Below are positions 1 through 10,997 of a stretch of 64,000 nucleotides of DNA, piece after piece. Origin of the DNA: Paramecium tetraurelia. Lineage: Eukaryota; Ciliophora; Oligohymenophorea; Peniculida; Parameciidae. Within the stretch, counting starts at the first letter, position 1. The number at the start of each line of letters is the position of its first letter. Made by a program: the position numbers and the translations under genes. The notes beneath the pieces were generated by a model, which saw nothing but the letters and a program-made list of their open reading frames with translations, had not been told where the DNA came from and searched no databases. The stretch lies in contig NW_001799649.1 in the NCBI RefSeq assembly GCF_000165425.1, positions 127,630-191,629 on the forward strand, given 5' to 3'.

Positions 1-2160
1 TGAGTCTCCTTTGCCCGAACCTAGACGCTTGGCTGGATTTCGTTATAATAACTATGAGAATTATATTGAATTGGTACTGCTTTTAATAGATTTTTAGCCT
101 CATTAGAAATATATGAAGGTATTTTGAGTTAAGCATTTTCAATATTATAAAACAATTCCTCTCTATTGTTAGCATAGTAAGGAGGCAATCCAACCAATAG
201 TTCATACATCACTACTCCTAATAAATACCAATCAACGGCTTTTCCATGACCAGATCTCTTCAGCATTTCTGGTGCCAAATATGCAACTGATCCACAAAAT
301 GAACGAGCACCAGTATTAGGTTCTAAGATACCTTCCTTTGATAATCCAAAATCTGTCAAAAGAGCATGACCTTCGGTATCCAAAACAATATTATCAGGTT
401 TCAAATCTCTAAATATAATATCTCGTTTATGTAAATCTTCTAAGGCTAAAACAATTTCACATAAATAATTCTTCACTATGTTTTCAGGGAGTCTCTTCTA
501 TTTTTATAAGACTTCTCCCAAATCCCCTCCTGGACAATAATCTAAAATCATGAACAATTTATCCTAAGTCTGGAATGCAAATCTTAATTTAACTATGAAG
601 GGATGAGAGGTTATTGACAATACATTCCTTTCCGTTAAAGCATATCTGGTCAAATTATGTTCTAATGTTATTATTAAATATAATTGTACTCATGATCCTG
701 CTTTTATGAAGCACTTTCATTGCATATAACTAATTGCTTTTCTATACTAAATAAACTTCTCCAAAACTACCCTTTCCGATTAATCCAATCACTTGGAATT
801 ACTAAGGTCCAATCTTCTCTTCTTCCTTATTCTTAATAGAATCAGAGTTTGTGGAAACAGTATTTGTTAACTATTATTTAGCAGAATGAGTTGAGTTTAT
901 CTTATTTAATCTCTCTTATTTAATTTCTTATTAAGTTCTATTGTTTGGAGAAGATGATTGTTTGTTTACAACATTTAAATTTTTGCATGAATAACTATTT
1001 AATTGAGTTGGAGTTTAAGCAAAATTTTGTTAGGTTTATTATTAAATTCCTTAATATTATTACTATTATTGTTATTATTGTTATTATTATTATTATTATT
1101 ATTAATTCATCTATCCTCTTTTAAATTAAAACATTTTAAGAATGACATCATTTTAAGTATTCTATATTTAGACCATATTCATTTTCTATTCTTAAATTAA
1201 GATTAACAAATAGATTTACATAGCTTTTTAATTTCGTCACTATAAGTCTAGAATAAACGTTGGACTTCCTCATTTTATGCATACTATTCAGCAGTTTTAT
1301 GTTCTTTGTTGATTTTAAACTAAATTGATTGTCTTTTCAATAACAACTAAACGACTGTTTTATGATTCTATTTACAAGCATAATGTAATGCTGTGTTTCC
1401 AAAAGAATCTTAGTGATTGATGTCTGAACCTGCATTCATCAATATCATCAAGACTTCATCTTATCCACTTATATGTTATTAATCAATTCAATACTTTAAG
1501 GCAGCTAAAATTAATGGGGTCATGTGATCTTTGTTTTATGCATCGATAGCAATTTACTTAAATATTAATGCAGATGTTAATTAAGCATTCCCATTTTTGG
1601 CTGCATAATGAAGTGCTGTGTTATCCAACATGTCTTTAGCTGAAAGAGATGCTCTGAGTTCTGAATTGATCTTCTGTCTGGGAGGTAATTTTACTATGAA
1701 TTATAAACTTAATTATACAAATATTATGAACTAATGTTGGTTCCAATAATTAGAGACATCCACCAGTATTATTGTTCTTACTCTCCTTAATGAACCATTA
1801 ATTTAATTATTTTTTTATATCTTCCAACTCACCCGTTCTTGGAGATGTTGCTTCTACTGTTTTTGTTATACCAGAAATAGAGATAGGTATTTTCGGTTCA
1901 TCAGCCTAACTAGTTTATCTCTTTGAGCTCGACACTTTCCTATTCTAAAAAAATGGCACCAACTTATGTTAAGAGTGAGAGCGATCAGTAGATAATTTTG
2001 TTTGCTATTTTAATTGTGAAGTTGTCTTAGGAGTCATTATTTTTGAGGCATTAGTTTGGGATTTTGCTTAACTTAGTCTCCTATTGTTTGCATCTTGGAT
2101 TTGCTTTAATTTATCAAGATATTCTTAAAGACTTGGCTTGCTATTACTGTTAATATTCAT
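1..2160 (-). CDS. Ankyrin-repeat AGC-family protein kinase (C-terminus cut by window edge)
   Basis: Serine/threonine kinase. Start chosen at ATG 2158-2160. About 140 polar N-terminal residues lead into ankyrin repeats (residues ~150-300, motifs NTALHYAAKNG and NTALHYACKQN). A glutamine run encoded by TAA/CAA (1060-1110) and a Ser/Gln-rich linker follow, then the kinase domain from residue ~430: glycine loop GKGSFGEVY, lysine in YAMKV, catalytic IFRDLKPDN, TDFGLSKEG and LAPE. After the domain comes NPAKRLGSGKGDS, the usual AGC-kinase tail motif, so the frame runs off at position 1. Phe replaces the His of HRD, as aromatic residues often do in RSK-like kinases. Five introns restore the frame: 52-77, 662-689, 1191-1219, 1468-1494 and 1694-1718 (25-29 nt). 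The AGC assignment is secure; the substrate and the exact subfamily cannot be told from sequence. Confidence 0.9.
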
Positions 2161-2282
2161 TTATTATTTTTCTAAATATTATTTATATAATAACTTATAA
2201 TTACATATATCAAATTGAATATTCAAACTCTAGTTTCCCTTCAAAATCGAAAGGTCCACAAATTTATTTCATCATTATTCAA

Positions 2283-2501
2283 TCAAATAAAATAACTATC
2301 TTTCTTGATCTGAAAAAATTGATTTAAACACTTTGAAATCAATTTTATCTTCAAATATTAAATTAGATTTATTATTAAGACCTATCTATCCCTTAAGTGT
2401 AATATAAAATCTTTTAAAATTATGATAGCTTTGCTTAATGTAAAACTCTACTTAATTTTATATTCTCCCCTCTTCTTAAACTCTTAATATTGATTATCCA
2501 T
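2283..2501 (-). CDS. Possible small ORF, 72 aa, unrecognised
   Basis: An ATG at 2499-2501 opens a basic, Q/K-rich frame (starts MDNQYQEFKKRGEYK) that ends at TGA 2283-2285. It uses TAA and TAG as Gln, like the real genes here. It lies in the A+T-rich gap between the kinase start at 2160 and the end of the next minus-strand gene. No domain is recognisable. It could equally be chance open frame, because TGA is rare in A+T-rich DNA. Confidence 0.25.
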
Positions 2502-2789
2502 TATTGTAATTTATATTAGTTATCTATACTGCTAATTAATAGAAATAGTCAATTATCAATATGGTTTAAAGATATATATTTTATCCGAACTAGAGAAAGT
2601 AACCTGATTTGGTATATTGGTAGAAATTAATCTCGAAAATGAGGAATATAACTATATCTTTTGTTTTTAATCTCAAATAGATATTATAATTCTGAAGATC
2701 AATATAAAACGTATAAAATCTTTATATAAATCACTCTTATCTAGATGTATCTCAACGCTTCTATTACAATTGCTGTTATTTCATCATTC

Positions 2790-3510
2790 TCAATCTTTTT
2801 GATTACTCAATTGAATCAAAATAGTATGATTATGGATTCTACTACTAGTAAGTATGTTACTATTAGTAACCCTAATCTTATTATTATAAAGGTTGAGTTC
2901 TTTCTTACATCTAATTGAAATCTTAATTGTATTATTAACGTAAAGTTTCTTATTAAATATAAATAGATACAATAAAACTAGGATTAGTGAGTCTATTATT
3001 ATTCATATATATTTTAGGCTGGTTTCAATGGCCCATAAACAAACCTCTCTTTATCCTCTGCTGGATTGTATAGAAATGGATGAGGATTACCTACTAATGA
3101 GACTAGAATTATTACTGGATATTGTCTTTTGATATTCTATTTATTCTTAAGTCAATGGAGGAGAGGATAATGGATAATATTTGATATTCTTGTTGTTCAA
3201 ATGTTTAATTTCGTATTAGTTTAATGTTTATTGCATGTCTAGTATTAAATTAGCATTTACTCCCAATAGTATCCTCAATGCCTCCTAATTGTTAAATGTT
3301 TTATTTGAATAGTTTGACTTATTCAGGAGGAGCAGGATCATTTATCGCTTATAGATATTGAATTTATCTCTTTTAGAATTCGCTTACATCGTGAGGGTCT
3401 TTGAAATATGTTGGCTACTTAATAATTTAACCTAACTAGTTTGAATTCACATTAAAGTCTAAATAATTATTAGGAGCAGGCACAAATTGATTGCCCAACA
3501 TATGATCCAT
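2790..3510 (-). CDS. Hypothetical protein with proline-rich segments
   Basis: Unrecognised protein of about 210 aa. It starts MDHMLGNQFVPAPNN (ATG 3508-3510, or a second ATG at 3499-3501) and ends at TGA 2790-2792. Two 22-nt introns are needed to keep the central frame; the second joins KTIS to IGNPHPFLYNPAEDKER. A third, about 29 nt, leads to a C-terminal exon with CKKELNLYNNKIRVT. Composition (Pro, Asn, Gln, charged) indicates a soluble protein. There is no signal peptide or membrane segment. The start overlaps an open plus-strand frame beginning at 3502, so one of the two starts is probably wrong. Coding character is convincing in the middle and weaker at the 3' end. Confidence 0.5.
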
Positions 3511-3845
3511 CAATAAATGCTATTGTTAAATCGGTTTGCTATTTTCTTATTAGCTCCTAGCATTTTCCAGTGTTTATGAGTATTATAACAATTATCTAAT
3601 TTAGAATGCAATCAATACCCTTAATCTGCAAACAGGGTTTATCGAGAAAAATGATCAAGCAAGGAATTTTATTGTGGGATATTCAATTGTTATTGCTAAT
3701 ATTTTGGGACTTGTGGATAAGCCTAACCAAGGTTCTAACAAACGCTATTAATGAGTTTTATGAAATACTCTCGATCGAATTGCTCCATTACTTATGGGAA
3801 TTAGTCAGGATTCTTAATGTTAGGATTTTAACAAAAGTTGGATGC
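3502..3845 (+). CDS. Plus-strand coding-like region, model unresolved
   Basis: From 3560 to about 3745 the plus strand reads like protein: it starts VYEYYNNYLIQNAINTL, continues FIEKNDQARNFIVGYS, and ends KPNQGSNKRY before a TGA. A second frame from 3755 (FMKYSRSNCSITYG, then LDADYLKTKKKF) is also protein-like. A 37-nt intron could join ATG 3502 to the first block. No clean intron links the two blocks. The region lies antisense to the probable 3' end of the minus-strand HTH gene and may be a decayed gene or an antisense shadow. No family recognised. Confidence 0.25.
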
Positions 3846-4733
3846 TGATTACCTAAAAACTAAGAAGAAATTTGATATATTTACAATCCTTCTCCATTTA
3901 ATTGGTTGTTATATATATTTAATAATAATACTTAAATAATTATATGATAATAAAAATATTAGATGTCTAGAATTCTTTATATTGGATTAGATAATTCTAG
4001 AAAGGAAGATAATAAATACTAATTTGACTTCTCATCATTGAAAAACTCTAATTTTGGAGAAAAGATTTCTGACAAGTAATCTTTTATGTCTTCTTACTTT
4101 TCAAATGACCAATCTTCCAATTTGAAATCTGAAACTTTTGGTTGTATATTCAATACTTCTAATTTTGATTGTGGTATTTCCGTCGCTTATTATGAAAAGA
4201 TTTATTAAAGCTATTCTTACTTTTCTGACTTCTAATCAACTGATTAAACTTATTGCTGCCTCTTCCTTCTTTGCTCCTCAAATTTTACTTTCTACAATTA
4301 TTTCATTAACCTAATATTTGATATCAAAATTTCTGATAAATTCATCCTACCAAGCTTTACTAGCTTTGAAGTTGGGAATGTTAAATAATTCTATAGCTTT
4401 CTATTTTAACTAAGATCTCCTAACTCTCCTTCTCAATTCCACACTTTCCTTTATGATCCATGATCTTAGTTCCTCTTCAGCTTTTGTATTGAGTTTCTTT
4501 CTTCCACATCCAGGTTTACGAGCTATTCCATCTTGATACCACCTCCTTAGGTTTTTAATTGAAGTGTTGTATTTCTCACTTAAGATTTAATACATCTCAA
4601 GAGAAGAGTCTTTTTGTAAGCTCTCTAAAATCTGCTGTTTGTCATCTTAACCTAGGATATTGTATTTCTTCAATGCTTTATTCTTCTTATTTTAACGCTT
4701 AGTATTCGAGTTGCTACTATTGTTATAGTTCAT
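3805..4733 (-). CDS. CENP-B-type helix-turn-helix DNA-binding protein
   Basis: Probable DNA-binding protein. ATG 4731-4733 opens an Asn/Lys-rich leader. A first HTH follows (Q-ILESLQ, then LSEKYNTSIKNLRRWYQDG), then GCGRKKLNTKAEEELRSWI and RRSQLKQKAIELF with FKASKAWQDEFIRNF. The second block is the HTH_CenpB / Tc5 DNA-binding pattern found in CENP-B, jerky and pogo/Tigger transposases. A 22-nt intron (about 4272-4293) removes an in-frame TGA and leads to an acidic C-terminal exon (EDWSFEKQEDIKDYLSEIF). No DDE catalytic domain is seen, so this is either a transcription factor or a domesticated transposase DNA-binding half. The 3' end at TGA 3805-3807 rests on a further inferred 25-nt intron and is uncertain. 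Confidence 0.7.
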
Positions 4734-5142
4734 TACAAGTGATAATATTAATAAGGAATTTTATTAAAAGGCGCCGTTAAGGTTGCACAAATCCTTGTAT
4801 TAATTGGTATATTTATAATTTTAATTTTAACTATCTTATAATTTAAAATTTAATCTACATAACAAAGGAAATATAGAATTGTATTAAAATTACAAATTTT
4901 AATATTATAAATATAAAATATATCAATAATAAAATAAAATTCTTAGCAGATTCTCTTTATACAAGAGAATTGAGTTTGGGGACAGATCGTGCTATAGTGA
5001 ACTTCATCATAGGGAAAATAAATGAATTTTTATTTTGGCGTTATTGATAACTCAATGACTTTGTCACCTGTGTTCTATTGTTATTATTGGACATCATCAG
5101 AGATAACAAATGTAAAATTATTACATAGGTATAAAATTTAAA
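4734..5142. other. Gap of ~400 nt between HTH gene start and Y14 gene end
   Basis: Very A+T rich from 4800 to 4950. A less biased island at 4955-5100 contains an imperfect hairpin around 4953-4972 (TTCTCTTTATACAAGAGAA). I found no convincing reading frame and no match I recognise to snRNA, SRP or RNase P signatures. Confidence 0.4.
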
Positions 5143-5590
5143 TCATTATTATTTCTTCGTTGGTTTCAAAGCACCTTTTTTGCAAGGTTTTTTAAATGCC
5201 CAGTCAACTTGAACTTTTTTACCATAAATTCCATCTGACTTGTTAACACCATTCAAAGCATCTTAAGCATGGGCGAAATCACTAAATTCGATTAATGCAT
5301 AACTAATAATTTTATTAGCTTCTACCCTTTAACAAAACCAGTTCTTCTGTCAAGATTCAAATGGAGATTCTTAATTGGACCGTATTTGCTGAAGGCATCA
5401 AATAAATCATCTTCTTAAGCTTCTTCATGAATTCCTTTGGCAATAAGAATCCATCCTTCAACAGCTAAATTATTAACCTTATTTATTTTACATTTCATTG
5501 GTCCTGGACCATCATCACTTTCTAAAGATTAGAAATTACCTGCCTCTCCTTTATATCTATCCTCATTATCATTGACTTATTTTTTTTACA
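5143..5590 (-). CDS. Y14: RNA-binding protein 8A / Y14 homologue (exon junction complex core)
   Basis: Y14 pairs with Mago in the exon junction complex deposited on spliced mRNA. An acidic N-terminal stretch ([11 protein letters not shown], then SDDGPGPMK) is followed by one RRM. It carries the diagnostic Y14 run [22 protein letters not shown] motifs [17 protein letters not shown] and YALIEF, and [11 protein letters not shown] 23-nt intron splits KG from YALIEF. The protein stops at TGA 5143-5145. The start is uncertain: the RRM frame lacks an upstream ATG, but ATG 5588-5590 joins the frame if a 20-nt intron is spliced. Length, about 140 aa, matches the family. It is a fitting gene in a genome with dense tiny introns. 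Confidence 0.88.
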
Positions 5591-5739
5591 TTAATTTATA
5601 AATTTAATGGAACTTCTTTATCTAAATTGAATTAGAAAAAAGTTCTGAGCAAAACAAATGTACAAAACAGAAATTGTAAGTTAATTTTTATAATGCTTAG
5701 ATTTTACATATTATTATTATGAAATATTGTAATTTTATT

Positions 5740-7785
5740 TCAAATTCCAAACATCTTTTATATTTAGGCTGAAGCTATGCTATGATAACTATTTTTGCAC
5801 ATATTGAATATTCTTAATCCTATTTCTCGGTTTTTTTCAGCCAAAGCTCTATAAACAGGACATATGAACTTCATTCTTCCATTAGCTCTTAAAAAATCAC
5901 TCAATTTATCACTAAATTAATATTAATCAAGTATTACCCTAATGCAACAGGATAATTGTTCTTGATTCCATAGATTAAAATTCTATGCAAAATCTCAGGA
6001 TTATTGGATTCAAATAATTGATACTCTTCTTCTAAATTCTTCAATATTCTTTAATCAATATCTTTGTTTCCAATTAAATCTAAAATGAAGCATTTTTCAT
6101 TTGAATGTAAGTTTTAGAAATCATCCAATTGCATTTAATTATCGTATAGATCATTCGCTAATTTTTCATATTTTTTGCTAAATTATTCCTCTATTTTTAA
6201 TTTTTCTTTTGGCATTCCAGGATCAATAATCCATGATTACCATTGAATATCTACTCCTTCAATATTATTTTCAAGAAGGAACTTCTCCAACAGACTTCTG
6301 AATTATTCTGAATTCAATGTATCCTAAGAAACTATTAATCTAATAAACTCTTAAAATTTCTATTCTCCAATTTAACCTTCAAGAAATCTTAAAAATTAAC
6401 ATCCTTTTTGATAAGGAATCACAGAGAAACAATCATCAGGATTTTGTTAGTCAAGTTTTGGAGATAATGTAGTATACGTATGCTCAGCCCCAAAGTTATT
6501 GATACTTTTCTATAGACTATTATCCTAAAAATAATAATTTTAGTGATTACGCCTAATAAACCATGTAATGTCTATTGATCTTTTCCAAAAATCTTGCCAA
6601 CCATTTTATTCTCAATAAAAGTAGTGATACCTTCATTCAACCAAAAACATTCCCAATTTTGACATGTCATACTATTTCCAGACCAAGAATGTATCATTTC
6701 ATGAATGAGTACAGCGGTTTCACTCTTATCACCCACAACCAAGGAAGGTGATAAAAATGTCAAATTTGGATTTTCCATTCCTCCATAAGGAAAGGCCTTA
6801 GGTAATACAATCACAGTATATTCATTCCATTTATAAGGTGTTAAATACTCTTCAATAGTTGAAAGATATTTCTCCATGTCAGAGAACTCATTAGCACATT
6901 TATTGATTAAAATAGGTTCAGATATTACAAATGTCCTTTCACTAATTTTTTTTTTCTCTAAATCTCCAGCACAGATGGCAAACAGATATGAAGGTATAGC
7001 CACAGGTTATTTAAATTAGAATATATTCTTGTTATCCTTTGAAGTTTCTTAAACTAACAATCCTGATCCGAATGCTTTTAAGGGTGCAGGCACTGTCAAT
7101 TCAATATCGAAAGTTGATTTGATTGATGGACTATCTTAGCATGGATACTAAGTGAATTAATAATAATATGTACTAATGATCTTGCATAAATAGCTTCTGA
7201 TTATGTAAATAAGAAAGGGTGCTTATTACCAAATGTTTAAGATGGTTGAAGCCAGTTTTGTGCAACCTATTCGTTGTTAATATTTTATTAAGTTGAATAT
7301 ATGATTTCAACCTGGAATTCTTCATTTTCTTATTTTTCAGTAAATATTTCTAATTGATCTCCTAATTCCTTAACAACTAATTCTTTATAGTGAAATTAAG
7401 TCTCTTAGTCATTTACCTTTACACCTTTAATAGATAACATTTTAGCATCTAATTATATTTTGTTCACTGATTTAATGGCCTTCATCTTTAAAATTACTCT
7501 TCCAGTTAGTATTTATTGTACAAAATCAATTTCAAGCGAAATTGAAGTGTTCAATGTTTTCACTTAATCTATGTTAGATAATGAGCATTTATCCAATTTA
7601 TTGAATATTGTTCCTTATAAGGATTATTCATTAGATTGAAATTGGTTAAGGGATTGCTACTTTGATTATTGCTTTCTTATTTTAGTTGAAACCACTAGAA
7701 TGGCGCCTATGACTCCTAAACCAATCACACCATATAAAGATTTTTTGTAGTATCTACTTTGATAAAATTATCTTAAGGCTTACAT
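5740..7785 (-). CDS. M1-family aminopeptidase, leukotriene A4 hydrolase-like, with N-terminal membrane anchor
   Basis: Zinc aminopeptidase of family M1, about 655 aa. Catalytic features: exopeptidase motif GGMENPNLTF, zinc site HEMIHSWSGN with the distal Glu in WLNEGITTF, and the LTA4H-type YPCQDSPSIKSTFD. A C-terminal helical domain follows, as in LTA4H/RNPEP. Unusually, the N-terminus (MQALRQFYQSRYYKKSL) is followed by a hydrophobic segment (GVIGLGVIGAILVV, residues ~18-35), predicting a signal anchor; animal LTA4H is soluble. Three 26-nt introns at 5912-5937, 6525-6550 and 7148-7173 each restore a conserved frame. Only 23 nt separate this start from the divergent gene at 7809. Family confidence is high; epoxide hydrolase activity cannot be inferred. 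Confidence 0.93.
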
Positions 7786-7808
7786 AATATTTTATTTATT
7801 TAATACAA

Positions 7809-8399
7809 ATGTAAGAATTATCACTTAATAAAATATAAGAAGAAATTCCCTAAATTAGATATCGAAGGCCAAATTATTAAATTCCTATTCTAAGCAGGAT
7901 TTCAAATGAGATCAAATCAATTCATTTTCCAAACAAAACAATAGTCTAAAATAAATCCAACGAACATAAATAAATTAAACCTTTGAAATTGCTACCCTAT
8001 ACTCCAATATCAATCTAATAACAAAGATCAATTCCATATAAATATTCTAAAAAAATCAATTCAAAAAAAACTAGTGAATTGGATCATCTGGATTTTGAAA
8101 GCTCCTCTAGATAATTACAATTGTTTTTGGAATAAGAAAAAAACCAATTGAAATCAGAGAAATACATATAGTCATTACTTGAGTGCGTAAAAATGCCCTC
8201 AATCAATACAGATATCAATAGGGATAATAAATAAACAATTGATAGTTTAATACAGTCTCAAATTGGGTCTAGTGTAAGAGTGAACAGCTTGAAACCTAAA
8301 CTATTTAATAGGAAAAGGTCAAAGTCATATGAGATCTTCGATAAGAACTCTTACTACTATTTTGATTCTCTCGACTTGTAAAAATATTAAATCATTTGA
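7809..8399 (+). CDS. Hypothetical protein, 196 aa
   Basis: A single uninterrupted frame from ATG 7809 to TGA 8397-8399 with TAA/TAG as Gln. The protein starts MQELSLNKIQEEIPQ. It has a Ser/acidic middle, a short coiled-coil-like part (LQLFLEQEKNQLKSEKYIQS) and a basic C-terminal region (FNRKRSKSYEIFDKN). No membrane segment or known domain. It starts 23 nt from the divergent aminopeptidase gene and ends 43 nt before the convergent CDCA7-like gene, so regulatory DNA must be minimal. Confidence 0.65.
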
Positions 8400-8442
8400 T
8401 ATATATTATTTGTTTTAGTTATGTTGTATTTTATAACATTTT

Positions 8443-10997
8443 TCATCTCTTTAAGGAGTTAATCGATTGATCTTGTTTGATTTTTTTTACAATTAGACTA
8501 TAGGTGTCACTGTCTTAATACTGCAATAAATAGGCAACTTCTCTCTTAACGTTTTTGGCAGGAAATGACTTGTAATTTTGTAAAATCTTATTTAATGATT
8601 GCTATTTGTCACTACTGACTTATTTGTGATTTTTTGATCTCATTTTTTATGATTTCACATTCGATTTTTAATTTTTCTATTTATTATTGTTATTATTGTT
8701 ATTATTATTGTTATTGCTATTATTATTGTTATTGTTGTTATTATTGTTATTTTTTTCATTCTCTTCAGATTCATAATCACTACTTTATTAATACTCACTA
8801 CTACTAGATGATAAGGAAGAAGAGGAAGATAATTCCTATATATATTCAACATCAGATCTAAACCATGAAATAACATAACATACTTCTGAACCTTCTTAGT
8901 AATTTTCTTTATCTTCTTCTGAGTTTTTTATTTTTTTTATGTCATTTTTGAGGTTTATTCTTTTTGTTATTTCTGTTATTTAACTTCGTAATTCCAAATG
9001 AGAATATCTTATTCCAATATTTTCCATTTCATTTTCTCCCTCCTCATGACTTACGAACACAGCAATCTCAAATTCTCGAAATCCAACCTAATTCCCTACA
9101 TATCTTTGAAACTGTTCAACTATTATTTTACAAAAGAGTAGCCAGTTCTCTTTTGATTATTCAAATAATATACCTAAAGTTGACTGGGTTTTTTTCTATA
9201 TAATTAATCATCAGTTAAGGGACGAACGTACTTTTCAAAAATAGAATCTTTAGTTAATTATTCTAGATCCCCTCCACAAATAGTATATAAGTCCTTCAAT
9301 TTTATCATTATATCATTTCTTTGACAACGGGAACAAAAACAGATAGCCTGATTAAATTATGGATATTACTTAGCAAAAAGGACAAACCCAATCTGTCTTC
9401 TAGGTTACTTCCTCAATTTTTATATCATAATTTTATTTCAAACACATTCTACAGAACTTTCTTTAACAAATCAACTCCCCATCTATAAAATTAGCATTGA
9501 TGATTTACTCTTTTTTGAATAAATGCTATATGCAGTTTTCTTTCTATTTGGGACTTATCTTCTACTCTTTATTCCTTCATCATCCACTAAAAAGTTTACA
9601 TATATTTTTACTTTGAGTAAACAAATAGGAATCTGTTATTGATGAATTTATAATCGGTAATCCCATGGTTCCACTTCTATAATTACAAGAGATAAGATAT
9701 TCTTCTCTAAACAGCATTTTGCAATGGTGGCATGCCTCATATCTTAACAAAGTAGAATCATTATCATTAGATTAAGCTGCTTTAGATTCTTTGGTTAGAT
9801 TTTTATTTATCAATGGATTAGGTTTTTGTCTGTTTTATTGTACTTGATTTATTCCAATAAACTTTATTAATAAAATAACATGATACATTTTAAGCAATGT
9901 GAGAATATTTAGTTTTTTAAGGGATATTGTAGAATTTAAATAAAGAAGTATCTCTTAGTTTATCCAATTCGTACATCAAATCTTCCTCTATATTGACATA
10001 GGTTGAGTTTAATGCTTATTCGAATGCTACACAAAATTAATAACCATTAGGAGAATGCACACTGTTTATGACTTTAACTATAGACTCTGCAGTCTATCTA
10101 TAGTCTAGCTATTCAAGACTCTTTCTTAAATAAGTCAATAATGCATCATTATTATAAATGATTTGATTTTTACTGAGAGCATTATTGCCTCTGCCTTACT
10201 TATAAATATGCACTTAGGTTCCAAAGACATTTAAAGGTTGCTCGCTTTTGATTTTTTAAGTCAGATTTTATAGATCTTTCTTATTGGATTTATTTAGTTG
10301 TTATAATTCATTTGAATACTCTTATAACTGCTGAAATATTTCATCTTTTTGTCCTGTTCTCAGTTCTATCTGTTCATTCAACTTGTCTAACAATTTATCC
10401 AATTATGCATTTTCTTATATTAACGAACTTAATTATAATGTGCACAATACCTGATGTTTTTTTATTTAAATTTAACCATTGATTTTTGTTTCATGTAATA
10501 AATTTTCTCGATCTAAGGTATTTTTAGAGCCTTTGCTTTGTGAATGAGACCACTCAACTTGATATGCTTCTAAATATTCTCCCAATAAGTTTTATTTTCT
10601 GATTAAATCTGTTGTTTATTTAAGATTTATCTTGCTTAATAAAACTTATAATCAGCATATTTCACAGGAAATTCTGTCACAATAGCATCATCATTCATAG
10701 CTTTGAGGTAATCAAGCCTCTCATACTCAGGTTCATCCACTTTCTTAAAGTACACTTAGTTAATATGTCTCCAAAAATAACATAAAATGTATTCATTCTA
10801 ATACGAACTGTTGATGTAGGAATTGTTCTATGATGTTCTAATCTTCAGCTTGCGTCTATTTGTAATGAATATTGATCTTACCTGGAGTATTTATCATAAA
10901 TATCAAAATTCCCATTCTTTTTATCTAACTTTATTATTTTCTCAAGATTATTTTTGTTTTAGTTTTTATCTGCATTCAATTAATTTTCTTCGCTCAT
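8443..10997 (-). CDS. CDCA7-type zinc-finger (zf-4CXXC_R1) protein with N-terminal coiled coil
   Basis: About 790 aa in eight exons. An N-terminal region (from MSEENQLNADKNQ) is followed by a helical segment with heptad-like Leu/Gln (LDKLLDKLNEQIELR). Then comes a cysteine-rich domain: CHHCKMLF with ISC, CQRKFCRMCLKQNYD, TDWVCPFCQAICFCSRCQRND. That spacing and the W-x-C-P-x-C-x-x-x-C-x-C-x-x-C end match zf-4CXXC_R1, the domain of CDCA7/CDCA7L, partners of the HELLS/LSH remodeller. The C-terminal part is acidic, Ser-rich and carries an Asn run (about 8690-8755). Introns: 9148-9173, 9348-9369, 9483-9508, 9587-9611, 9862-9886, 10428-10450 and 10856-10881. Intron 9862-9886 fuses what would otherwise look like two genes. 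Domain call is strong; the role in this organism is inference. Confidence 0.82.

Noticed and set aside
1003..1200. Leu-rich plus-strand ORF that looks like a membrane helix
   Set aside because: It is the complement of the glutamine run (TAA/CAA codons) of the ankyrin kinase.
4950..5100. Possible structured RNA (snRNA or U3-like)
   Set aside because: No box C/D, Sm site, U6 or U2 core sequence, or telomerase template could be recognised; only a short hairpin is visible.
9862..9886. Start of a separate zinc-finger gene at ATG 9886-9888
   Set aside because: This ATG overlaps a 25-nt GT-AG intron; splicing it joins the upstream coiled-coil exons in frame with the zinc finger, so one gene is the simpler model.
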